From assembly GCA_014378185.1 (NCBI GenBank), contig JACMOE010000422.1, positions 1 to 7,709 on the forward strand: a stretch of 7,709 nucleotides of DNA. The letters are read 5' to 3'. The notes beneath the pieces are model-generated. The model ran no database searches and was not told the origin of the DNA. It was given only the letters and a program-made list of their open reading frames with translations. Shown here one piece after another: positions 1 to 7,708 of this stretch. The position numbers and the translations under genes were made by a program. The stretch's first letter is position 1. Each line of letters opens with the position of its first letter. Origin of the DNA: Gemmatimonadaceae bacterium. GTDB taxonomy: Bacteria > Gemmatimonadota > Gemmatimonadetes > Gemmatimonadales > Gemmatimonadaceae.

Positions 1-66
1 ATCAGCAACCGGGGTGACCTGGTGGATCCGCAGGTGATTGCGGCGCAGGCGGCTGGGGTGAAGTAG
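1..66 (+). CDS. clpP: C-terminal end of probable ClpP protease subunit (5' truncated by window edge)
   Basis: Reading frame 1 is open from the first base to a TAG stop at 64-66 and gives the 21-residue tail ISNRGDLVDPQVIAAQAAGVK. ClpP proteins commonly end with a Tyr-Gly-(Leu/Ile)-(Ile/Val)-Asp-x-(Val/Ile)-hydrophobic segment followed by a short variable tail. The initial Ile-Ser-Asn-Arg fits the end of that segment, for example compared with the ILTHRN end of E. coli ClpP. The main argument is position: clpP directly precedes clpX in very many bacteria. ClpP would be the serine-protease tetradecamer fed by the ClpX encoded next. The catalytic triad lies outside the window, so the identity is inferred from context and a weak tail match. 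Another upstream gene, such as tig, cannot be excluded. Confidence 0.5.
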   Translation: MSNRGDLVDPQVIAAQAAGVK

Positions 67-228
67 TTGACGGCTCGCTCGCTTGCGCTCGCTGGACGGG
101 GGACGGCACGCATCGGCGCTTTGCGCCTCGCTTGACGGCAAGCCGTCGAGTGAGCGATAGCGAACGGGCCGTCCAGTGAGCGCCAGCGAACGGGCCGTCA
201 AGCGAGCATAGCGAGCGACCCGTCCCCC
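67..228. repeat. Composite intergenic repeat element with inverted copies, between probable clpP and clpX
   Basis: The element starts right after the upstream stop codon. Positions 69-99, read on the minus strand, match 169-199 at 27 of 31 positions with no gap. A perfect 13-base inverted pair joins 127-139 (CTCGCTTGACGGC) to 194-206. Another 9-base pair joins 98-106 (GGGGGACGG) to 220-228 (CCGTCCCCC). Small hairpins sit between the arms: GGCGC-TTT-GCGCC at 115-127, and GACGGC-AA-GCCGTC at 134-147, extendable to 131-150. No coding potential is convincing here. The nested dyads could fold into a long structured RNA and act as a transcript-stabilising or terminating element, or they could be one copy of a dispersed palindromic repeat family. 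There is no T-run to make it a classical intrinsic terminator. Confidence 0.8.
143..224 (+). repeat. Three tandem ~26-bp repeat units
   Basis: Unit 1 (143-168) and unit 2 (169-194) are both 26 bases, start with CCGTC, end with AGCGAACGGG and differ at three positions. Unit 3 (195-219) is diverged and one base shorter, keeping CCGTCAAGCGAGC and ATAGCGAGCGAC, and is followed by a further CCGTC at 220-224. The units abut without spacers, so this is a tandem repeat and not a CRISPR array. Unit 2 plus the following CCGTC is the part that has the inverted copy at 69-99. Confidence 0.8.
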
Positions 229-237
229 AAGCATTCC

Positions 238-265
238 TTGACCGGGCTCAACGCCCGGGTTAACT
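238..265 (+). promoter_or_regulatory. Possible sigma70-type promoter for clpX (weak)
   Basis: TTGACC at 238-243 is five of six bases of the -35 consensus. With a 16-base spacer it is followed by TTAACT at 260-265, which keeps only T1, A4 and T6 of TATAAT. The spacer is itself part of an inverted repeat, so the same bases could instead be an operator or an RNA stem. The region is the only A/T-containing stretch before clpX with a recognisable -35, but the -10 is poor. clpX may also be transcribed from the upstream gene. No CIRCE element (TTAGCACTC-N9-GAGTGCTAA) is present. Confidence 0.2.
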
Positions 266-318
266 CTCGAATACCCTCCCTCGCACCGGATTCGTCCGGG
301 CGTGCGCCTCTTGCAGAG
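238..318 (+). promoter_or_regulatory. clpX leader region with three consecutive predicted stem-loops
   Basis: Stem-loop 1 (238-263) pairs TTGACCGGGC with GCCCGG(G)TTAA around the loop TCAAC, with one bulged G and one G-U pair. Stem-loop 2 (282-306) has a five-pair inner stem CCGGA/TCCGG closed by TTCG at 291-294, then a three-base bulge and four outer pairs. Stem-loop 3 (308-318) is CTCT-TGC-AGAG. The last one contains the only purine-rich bases (GCAGAG, 313-318) that could serve as ribosome binding site for the ATG at 327, which has no good Shine-Dalgarno otherwise. The pairings are visible in the sequence. A regulatory role in clpX translation is inference. Confidence 0.4.
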
Positions 319-326
319 TCTTCGCC

Positions 327-1577
327 ATGTCGCACGACAAACACCTCCGCTGCTCGTTCTGCGGCAAGTCCAAGGAGTCGGTCCGGAAATTCATCTCCGG
401 CCCGTCCGTGTACATCTGCAACGAGTGCATCGCGCTCTGCAACGAGATCCTCGCGGAAGACGAGGAGCGAGAGGTCGCCGAGGCGATCACGCAGGTCCCC
501 ACGCCGCAGGAAATCAAGGATACGCTCGATGGCTACGTCATTGGCCAGGAGCGCGCCAAGAAGGCCCTCGCCGTCGCGGTGTACAACCATTACAAGCGCA
601 TCAACTCCGCGTCGGTGCGTGAGGACGACGTCGAGCTCGACAAGTCCAACATCCTCCTCATCGGCCCCACCGGTGTCGGCAAGACGCTGCTGGCCCAGAC
701 GCTCGCCCGCATCCTCGATGTGCCGTTCACCATCGCGGACGCCACCACGCTGACGGAAGCGGGGTATGTGGGCGAGGACGTCGAGAACATCCTCGTGCGG
801 CTGCTCCAGGCGGGTGACTTCAACGTCGCCGAATGTGAGCGCGGCATCGTCTACATCGACGAAATCGACAAGATCGCGCGCAAGTCGGAAAACCCGAGCA
901 TCACCCGCGACGTCAGCGGCGAAGGAGTGCAGCAGGCGCTGCTGAAGATCCTGGAAGGCACGGTGGCCTCGGTACCGCCGCAGGGTGGCCGGAAGCACCC
1001 GCAGCAGGAGTACATCCAGATCAACACCAAGGACATCCTGTTCATCTGCGGCGGGGCGTTCGACGGGCTGGAAAAGATCATCGAGGCGCGCACGGGCCGC
1101 CGCCAGATCGGATTTGCGAAGACCGAGACGGATCCCGTCAAGGTCGCCAAGCTCTCCAAGAACGCGTTTGCCGAAGTCGAGCCTGACGACCTCCTGCGTT
1201 TTGGGCTCATCCCCGAGCTCGTGGGGCGTTTACCGGTCACGGTACCGCTCGAAGGGCTCGACGAGGATTCGCTCGTGCGCATCCTCCAGGAGCCCAAGAA
1301 CGCGCTCACCAAGCAGTACAGCAAGCTGTTCGATCTCGAGGAGGTGAAGCTCACCTTCGAGGCGACGGCGTTGCGCGCAATCGCCGGCAAGGCGCTCAAG
1401 CGCGGCACGGGCGCTCGCGGCCTCCGCGCCATCCTCGAGGAGCTCCTCACCGACGTGATGTTCGACCTCCCCACGCGCGATGACGTGGTAGAGGTGAAGA
1501 TCACGGAATCCAGCGTGCTGAATGGCACCGCGCCGTTGCTCGAACTCGCGCCCACGAAGCGGAAGAAGGAAGCGTGA
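327..1577 (+). CDS. clpX: ClpX, ATP-dependent unfoldase subunit of the ClpXP protease
   Basis: This is a full-length ClpX of 416 residues, close to the usual ~420. ClpX forms a cytoplasmic AAA+ hexamer that recognises tagged or adaptor-bound proteins, unfolds them with ATP and threads them into ClpP. The N-terminal zinc-binding domain has the four cysteines C9, C12, C31 and C34. The ATPase domain shows Walker A GPTGVGKT at 113-120, pore-1 loop GYVGEDVE at 146-153, Walker B with D178-E179, and pore-2 loop RDVSGEG at 194-200. It also shows the RKH loop at 222-224, the IGF loop that docks on ClpP at 261-263, the arginine finger R301 in GRLPV, and sensor 2 GARGLR at 362-367. The intact IGF loop means a ClpP partner is expected, matching the gene fragment upstream. 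The ATG lies just before the zinc domain, so the start is secure although its ribosome binding site is weak. No defect is visible. Confidence 0.98.
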   Translation: MSHDKHLRCSFCGKSKESVRKFISGPSVYICNECIALCNEILAEDEEREVAEAITQVPTPQEIKDTLDGYVIGQERAKKALAVAVYNHYKRINSASVREDDVELDKSNILLIGPTGVGKTLLAQTLARILDVPFTIADATTLTEAGYVGEDVENILVRLLQAGDFNVAECERGIVYIDEIDKIARKSENPSITRDVSGEGVQQALLKILEGTVASVPPQGGRKHPQQEYIQINTKDILFICGGAFDGLEKIIEARTGRRQIGFAKTETDPVKVAKLSKNAFAEVEPDDLLRFGLIPELVGRLPVTVPLEGLDEDSLVRILQEPKNALTKQYSKLFDLEEVKLTFEATALRAIAGKALKRGTGARGLRAILEELLTDVMFDLPTRDDVVEVKITESSVLNGTAPLLELAPTKRKKEA

Positions 1578-1606
1578 GGACATAGTCCGACGGTTTGACT
1601 ATGTTT
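1578..1606. promoter_or_regulatory. Inverted repeat filling the clpX-lon junction (hairpin or operator)
   Basis: ACATAGTC at 1580-1587 and GACTATGT at 1597-1604 are a perfect 8-base inverted repeat with a 9-base spacer. As RNA the stem extends by two G-U pairs to 1578 and 1606. It starts on the base after the clpX stop and ends four bases before the lon ATG, so it occupies the place where a ribosome binding site would be. Only a short TTTCTC follows, so it is a weak terminator at best. The half-site and spacer lengths resemble a repressor operator, but the sequence matches neither CIRCE nor the HspR site (HAIR). Confidence 0.6.
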
Positions 1607-1610
1607 CTCA

Positions 1611-4019
<2,409 letters not shown>

Positions 4020-4030
4020 GCGCGGACGCC

Positions 4031-4038
4031 AGGAAGGA
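4031..4038 (+). promoter_or_regulatory. Strong Shine-Dalgarno site that decides the engB start
   Basis: AGGAAGGA lies four bases before the ATG at 4043 and is the best ribosome binding site in the window. It favours ATG 4043 over the in-frame TTG at 4016 that overlaps the lon stop codon. Confidence 0.75.
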
Positions 4039-4042
4039 TCCG

Positions 4043-4726
4043 ATGGTCATCAAGACGCTCGAGTTCATCGGACCCATGGCGACCGCTGATGGCTGGCGTC
4101 CCACGAACGACCTGCCGGAAGTGGCATTCGCCGGCCGGTCGAACGTGGGCAAGTCGTCGCTGCTCAACCGGCTGGTGCGTCGCAAGGCGTTCGCCCGTGT
4201 GAGCAACACGCCAGGCCGTACGCGCGAGATCAACTTCTTCAAGGTCAACGACACCTTCGTGCTCGCGGACTTGCCGGGCTACGGGTATGCGCGCATCGCC
4301 AAGGCGCGGAAGGCGGAATGGCTGCCGCTCATCGAGGGATATCTTCGCGCGTCCACTGCGCTGCGCGGCGTGGTGCAACTGCTCGACGTGCGGCATCATC
4401 CGTCGGACGAGGATCTCCAGATGTTCGACTTCCTGGCGGAGATCGAGGTGCCCACCATCGTGGCCCTGACCAAGGTGGACAAGCTCAAGCCGCGCGAAGT
4501 GGGCAAGCGCGTGCACGAGATTGCCGTCGCCCTTCGGCTGGAAGACGAGCAGATGATTCCGTTCAGCGCCGAGACGAACCAGGGTCGCGATGACCTGGCG
4601 GAGGCGCTGATGTCGCTCATCAACCAGCCATCGTGGCGCACGGCGCCTGCTGTCGTCGAGGCAGGGGCGGAGCCAGTTGCCGAGGGCGCACCGGCCGCGT
4701 CGACCGCACCGGACGAGGTGCCATGA
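4043..4726 (+). CDS. engB: EngB (YihA/YsxC) ribosome-biogenesis GTPase
   Basis: This is a 227-residue TRAFAC-class GTPase of the EngB family, which acts in the cytoplasm in late assembly of the 50S ribosomal subunit and is essential in several bacteria. All G motifs are present: G1 GRSNVGKS at 31-38, G2 region in TPGRT at 56-60, G3 DLPGYG at 76-81, G4 TKVDK at 143-147 and G5 SAE at 175-177. The core ends near residue 197. About 30 further residues rich in Ala, Pro and Glu form a probably disordered tail not needed for the fold; E. coli YihA is about 210 residues. I chose ATG 4043 because of the AGGAAGGA site. A TTG start at 4016 would add nine residues and overlap the lon stop. The gap to lon is 23 bases, and the stop overlaps the next start as ATGA, so co-translation in an operon is likely. 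Confidence 0.95.
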   Translation: MVIKTLEFIGPMATADGWRPTNDLPEVAFAGRSNVGKSSLLNRLVRRKAFARVSNTPGRTREINFFKVNDTFVLADLPGYGYARIAKARKAEWLPLIEGYLRASTALRGVVQLLDVRHHPSDEDLQMFDFLAEIEVPTIVALTKVDKLKPREVGKRVHEIAVALRLEDEQMIPFSAETNQGRDDLAEALMSLINQPSWRTAPAVVEAGAEPVAEGAPAASTAPDEVP

Positions 4727-5406
4727 CGTCGCCGTGGCGATGGGGCGGGTCGTGTGTCGTGCTGATGGCACTTCACGGTGCGTCCGGTTGCGCGCAGGCG
4801 CCTGTTCCCCCGTCGTCACGCCCCTCCACCACACCGGCGACACCAGCCATAGTCTCGGCGGATACCACAGGCGCAGCGCTCATCCCGGCGGGATTCGGGT
4901 CGCTGCGGCAGGACGCCATTGCCATCACGCTGTCGCTGCCGGACATGCTCGTTCGCCTCACGCCGCTGGACGAGAGCGTGATCCGGACGCTCTCCTCTGA
5001 TTCGTACCGCGCGTTGCGCGAGCTGGCCGACAGTCGGAAGCCCGCCCTGACGCGCCTCGCCGCGCAGCACGGGCTGCTGCGTGGCAGCGTGTGGACCGTG
5101 TCGTTCTATGGGCTCACGCGCGACGCCCGGTTCTCGCCGCTCGACGTGACGATCTCTTCGGCGGGCCGAGACTATCGTCCGGTGGAAGTGCTGCCGATCA
5201 GCAGTGGATTTGGGGAGCAGCGGCTTCAGCCTCGCGAAACACAGTCGGCGCTGTACCTGTTCGACGATGCGCTCGACGTCAACCAGCCGTTGGTGATATC
5301 CATGGGCAGCACGCAGAGCAACGCCTGGAGCACCACGACGCTGCGCACCATCGAGCGCGAGCGTGCCCTGATCCGGTCGCGGGCACAGTCGCGGCCCGCT
5401 CCATGA
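4723..5406 (+). CDS. Putative outer-membrane lipoprotein of unknown function
   Basis: The 227-residue product starts at an ATG whose bases overlap the engB stop (ATGA), with GAGG at 4715-4718 as ribosome binding site. A longer frame from 4633 lies entirely inside engB and is unlikely. Residues 1-22 look like a lipoprotein signal peptide with a hydrophobic core around VVLMAL and a lipobox Ala-Ser-Gly-Cys with C23 as the lipidated residue. The -3 position is Ala instead of the preferred Leu, so the box is slightly atypical. Ala at +2 argues for sorting to the outer membrane. A Pro/Thr/Ser-rich linker (about 26-48) leads to a mixed alpha/beta domain (about 55-205) including DSYRALRELAD and a beta-rich stretch around WTVSFYGLTRDARFSPLDVTI. 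I do not recognise the domain. Its position suggests constitutive co-expression with engB but does not reveal a role. Confidence 0.8.
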   Translation: MTSPWRWGGSCVVLMALHGASGCAQAPVPPSSRPSTTPATPAIVSADTTGAALIPAGFGSLRQDAIAITLSLPDMLVRLTPLDESVIRTLSSDSYRALRELADSRKPALTRLAAQHGLLRGSVWTVSFYGLTRDARFSPLDVTISSAGRDYRPVEVLPISSGFGEQRLQPRETQSALYLFDDALDVNQPLVISMGSTQSNAWSTTTLRTIERERALIRSRAQSRPAP

Positions 5407-5422
5407 TTCGCCACATTACAAC

Positions 5423-6274
5423 ATGACATTCCTCCCTCTCCGGTCGCTGACGCCCACCGGCAGCGCCAACATCGCGGATGCCTGGCTGGAGCGCATCGCC
5501 GATCGCCTGGCCAATCCTCGTGGCGACGTGGCCGCCGACCGTGCCCTGCTGTGCCGGGAGACGCTGGTTGAACTGTGCTATCCGGAATACGCCGCCAATT
5601 GGGACACCGCAGTCGCGGATGGTGCGCTGCCCATGGGGACGCGCCTCGCGCTGTCCGCCCTCGACCCGCGCAACATCACGCTCGAGCCGGAGTTCTACTC
5701 CGACTGCGACGACGCGCGCTTTCAGCCAGTGAAGCCGTTGCTGTGGCTGTGGTATTCGTTCGACCGCACCGTGCTGGGCGGACAGAACGTGACCGTGGGC
5801 ATTCGGTTACGGCGGCTCCTGGCCGCGCGGATCTTCAAGCACTGCGGCAGCAACTTCAAGGCGTTCCAGCACGTCGAGTTTTCGTTCGGCTACAACATGG
5901 AGGTGGCCGACGACGTCGTGATCCACCGCCATGTGCTGCTCGATGACCGCGGCGGCATTCGGCTGGGCAACGGCGTATCGGTGAGCGACTATGCCAACAT
6001 CTATTCGCATACGCACAGCATCGTGGACCAGCGCGACGTCACGAACGTGCTCACCGTACTCGAGGATGGGGTGCGCATCACCTATCACGCCACCGTGCTG
6101 GCCGGCGTGCACGTTGGCGAGCAGGGGATGGTGGGTGCCAGTGCCGTGGCCACGAAGGACGTGCGTCCCTACCACGTCTATGTCGGCATTCCGGCCAAGA
6201 GCGTGCGCGTCAAGCCGAATGCGCCGGAGCCGTGCACCATCCTGCGCACGTCGGAGCACCGCATCCCGCGGTAG
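5423..6274 (+). CDS. Left-handed beta-helix (hexapeptide repeat) acyltransferase, maltose/galactoside acetyltransferase-like
   Basis: The product is a 283-residue putative cytoplasmic O-acyltransferase. The C-terminal part (about 136-262) is a hexapeptide beta-helix with coils such as MEVADDVVIHRHVLLDD and GIRLGNGVSVSDYANIYS. ANIYSHTHSI (191-200) aligns with the IYTATHP segment of maltose O-acetyltransferase, which places H198 at the catalytic histidine. The end AVATKDVRPYHVYVGIPAKSVR is the typical closing coil. These enzymes usually move an acetyl group from acetyl-CoA to a sugar or other hydroxyl acceptor; the substrate here is unknown. About 130 residues precede the helix, more than the short maltose acetyltransferase N-domain, and I do not recognise them. 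The gap to the lipoprotein gene is 16 bases. No Shine-Dalgarno precedes the ATG, so the start is less certain. A surface-glycan or lipid role is only a guess. Confidence 0.85.
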   Translation: MTFLPLRSLTPTGSANIADAWLERIADRLANPRGDVAADRALLCRETLVELCYPEYAANWDTAVADGALPMGTRLALSALDPRNITLEPEFYSDCDDARFQPVKPLLWLWYSFDRTVLGGQNVTVGIRLRRLLAARIFKHCGSNFKAFQHVEFSFGYNMEVADDVVIHRHVLLDDRGGIRLGNGVSVSDYANIYSHTHSIVDQRDVTNVLTVLEDGVRITYHATVLAGVHVGEQGMVGASAVATKDVRPYHVYVGIPAKSVRVKPNAPEPCTILRTSEHRIPR

Positions 6275-6284
6275 TGAGCCTCAC
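6274..6284. other. Small palindrome at the convergent gene junction
   Basis: GTGAG-C-CTCAC spans the 6-base gap between the acyltransferase stop (TAG 6272-6274) and the stop of the minus-strand gene (6281-6283). It is a 5-base inverted repeat around one base and is too tight to be a good RNA hairpin. No bidirectional intrinsic terminator is visible at this convergent junction. Confidence 0.3.
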
Positions 6285-6835
6285 CGAACAATCTCTGACT
6301 CTCGTGGCACGACACGCTCCCACCTTGCCGCGGGCAGCAGCGCGCCTATGACGCTTCCCAGAACCGCCCCGCCGCCGATCAAGGGGACCGCAATGACCTG
6401 GAGCCCCAAGGCGCACGGCACGCCGTTCTGGGCTGCACAGTGTGACGGCGAACTCTGCACTGCGGCGGCGGCGAAGACGGCCGTTCCGAGCAGGAGTCCA
6501 GCGACCGCGCCGATGCCAACATGAGTGCTGCGCGACCATCGGCCGGACGGATTGAATACGAGGACCTGACCGTGTGATACTACGGTGTCCCCCTGCCCGC
6601 CATCGCCCAATCGGATCCGCCCGGTATCCTTGCGCAGGCCCATGGACGGGCCGCGGTGGGTTGCGTCGTCGGTGATGCGCGCGGATAGTCCGTCGCGAGG
6701 GCTGAAGCGGGATGCGAGCAGCCCGCTATCTCTCGCGGGGGATTGCGCCATGGTGGCAGCGGCCAACGAGAGCAGCGCGATGCTGACGGCAAGCGTCGCG
6801 CGAATCACAGCGCGGACAAGGGAGCGGTCTTGCAT
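6281..6835 (-). CDS. Small secreted or membrane-anchored glycine-zipper protein of unknown function
   Basis: The product has 184 residues. I chose the ATG at 6835-6833 because it overlaps the stop of the upstream gene as TAATG and is followed by a clear signal peptide: basic start MQDRSLVRAVIR, hydrophobic core about 13-28, likely cleavage after Ala-Thr-Met-Ala at residue 30. A longer in-frame extension to 7288 would lie inside the upstream gene and is rejected. Residues 40-100 look like a small beta domain (RIRLGDGGQGDTVVSHGQVLVF). Two Gly/Ala-rich hydrophobic segments follow, GIGAVAGLLLGTAVFAAAAV (107-126) and VIAVPLIGGGAVLGSVIGALL (147-167), separated by a loop with C133 and C141. They may form a glycine-zipper membrane hairpin. 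The end RWERVVP (171-177) resembles a motif I associate with Gemmatimonadota exported proteins. No function can be assigned. Confidence 0.75.
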   Translation of the reverse strand: MQDRSLVRAVIRATLAVSIALLSLAAATMAQSPARDSGLLASRFSPRDGLSARITDDATHRGPSMGLRKDTGRIRLGDGGQGDTVVSHGQVLVFNPSGRWSRSTHVGIGAVAGLLLGTAVFAAAAVQSSPSHCAAQNGVPCALGLQVIAVPLIGGGAVLGSVIGALLPAARWERVVPRESEIVR

Positions 6836-7659
6836 TACGGAGTGCTGTGCATGTGCATGTGATCGGCGTGGTCGCCGCCCCAGATGGTAAGTGGGTCGTT
6901 GCCGCCGAACATGTAGACATGCGCCATCCAGCCGAAGAGGCGCGGCACGAACCGGCCGCCCGCCGCCGTGCAGTCGGCGCGTGAGGTGATGGCAAGCCAT
7001 CGTGCGACGGCAATGCCGTCCACCACCTTGCTGTCCCTGACGGCCCCGGGCTGTGGTCCGCAGAAATTGACGTGCTCGTGCCAGTGGGCGACGCCGAGTG
7101 GGAGTCGTGCGTCGAGCTGGTCGAGTGTGGAGCCGGGTATGGCGGTGTACATCGCGCCGATGAGCAAGAGGTTGCCGTCCACCTTGCGGTACAACAGCGA
7201 CGACGGCTTTGTGGCGTCGAACATGGAGATGGTGGAGAAGACGTTCTGGATGTTGTTGAAGTGGTAGACATCCTGGTCCTCGAGCCACGGCAGGAACTTG
7301 ACGTAGCCATCGTGCTCGGCCACGGCGACGTCCGTGTAGCGTGAGAGGGCGACGCGGGAGTCGGACACGATGCGTGCGGCGCGGAGGGAGTCGGCCGGAG
7401 TGGCGACGCGGCGCTCGGCCATGCGCATGTGGGAGGTGGTGTCGCTCAGGAGGCCGTTGATGGCGGGGGCGAGCTCCGGAGCGTTGATGACCTGGAGGTC
7501 TTGGAGCAGCGAGAGCGCGCGGATGGCCGGCGGGCCTGCTCGAGGTGGTTGGTCAGGCTGCTGTGCTGAAGCGGAGGCGACGGTCAGGGCGATGCTCGCC
7601 AATAGCCATCCCGTGCGGCGAGTGCACCACTTCGGGATGGAACTGCACGCCGTAGACAC
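6835..7659 (-). CDS. Secreted histidine-rich protein of unknown function (start uncertain)
   Basis: The frame gives 274 residues from GTG 7659, the first plausible start inside the window; the frame stays open to the window edge. Residues 11-32 look like a signal peptide (KWCTRRT, then WLLASIALTVASASA, cleavage before QQP). A TTG at 7602 would leave no basic n-region. The mature protein has a helical first half (about 45-110). A conserved-looking core follows: DATKPSSLLYRKVDGNLLLIGAMYTA (148-173), AHWHEHVNFC (191-200) with H192, H194 and H196, and LFGWMAHVYMF (241-251) with H247. The tail, from 262 on, carries H264, H267, H269 and H271. The histidines suggest metal binding; C200 and C230 could form a disulfide. 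These motifs remind me of uncharacterised exported proteins of soil bacteria, without a known reaction. Its stop overlaps the next start (TAATG). Its start region overlaps a guaA fragment in another frame, which makes the true 5' end doubtful. Confidence 0.75.
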   Translation of the reverse strand: MSTACSSIPKWCTRRTGWLLASIALTVASASAQQPDQPPRAGPPAIRALSLLQDLQVINAPELAPAINGLLSDTTSHMRMAERRVATPADSLRAARIVSDSRVALSRYTDVAVAEHDGYVKFLPWLEDQDVYHFNNIQNVFSTISMFDATKPSSLLYRKVDGNLLLIGAMYTAIPGSTLDQLDARLPLGVAHWHEHVNFCGPQPGAVRDSKVVDGIAVARWLAITSRADCTAAGGRFVPRLFGWMAHVYMFGGNDPLTIWGGDHADHMHMHSTP

Positions 7660-7708
7660 GACGCTCGTCGTTCTCCAACATGGCCACCGGCGCGCCGGGC
7701 GTCGTCGC
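7553..7708 (-). pseudogene. guaA: Fragment of GMP synthase glutamine amidotransferase domain (guaA remnant)
   Basis: Read on the minus strand from 7708, the frame gives A-T-T-P-G-A-P-V-A-M-L-E-N-D-E-R-R, then VYGVQFHPEVVHSPHGM (codons 18-34, ending at 7607), and stops at TGA 7555-7553. This aligns with the end of the GuaA class I glutamine amidotransferase domain (E. coli FYGVQFHPEVTHTRQGM). It includes the catalytic His and Glu of the HPE motif. HPEV-x-H-x-x-x-G is specific to GuaA among class I amidotransferases (CarA, TrpG and PyrG differ). After HGM the residues AIGEHRPDRRLRFSTAA no longer fit, and the ATP-pyrophosphatase and dimerisation domains are absent downstream in every frame. GuaA makes GMP from XMP and glutamine, so this copy could not. 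The N-terminal part lies beyond the window. A standalone glutaminase subunit, as in archaea, is the alternative but should end with a hydrophobic helix that is missing here. Confidence 0.75.

Noticed and set aside
143..224. CRISPR array
   Set aside because: The three ~26-base units are adjacent without spacers, are only imperfectly alike, and an inverted copy is nearby. No cas gene is in the window.
67..228. Classical intrinsic terminator of the upstream gene
   Set aside because: Stems are strong, but none is followed by a T-run on either strand, so only a structure-based or Rho-assisted role could be argued.
198..998. A 266-residue minus-strand open frame across the clpX leader and clpX
   Set aside because: It is antisense to conserved ClpX motifs, has an Arg/Asp/Val-rich composition, and no domain or convincing start signal.
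1578..1606. CIRCE or HspR (HAIR) heat-shock operator before lon
   Set aside because: The inverted-repeat geometry is similar, but the half-sites ACATAGTC/GACTATGT match neither TTAGCACTC nor CTTGAGT.
4633..4722. A longer start for the lipoprotein
   Set aside because: It would overlap engB by about 90 bases and put an Arg/Gly-rich stretch before the signal peptide. The ATG at 4723 has a ribosome binding site and the usual ATGA overlap.
6281..7288. A 335-residue version of the glycine-zipper protein starting at 7288
   Set aside because: The extra N-terminal part lies inside the histidine-rich protein gene in another frame. The ATG at 6835 has a signal peptide right after it and the TAATG coupling.
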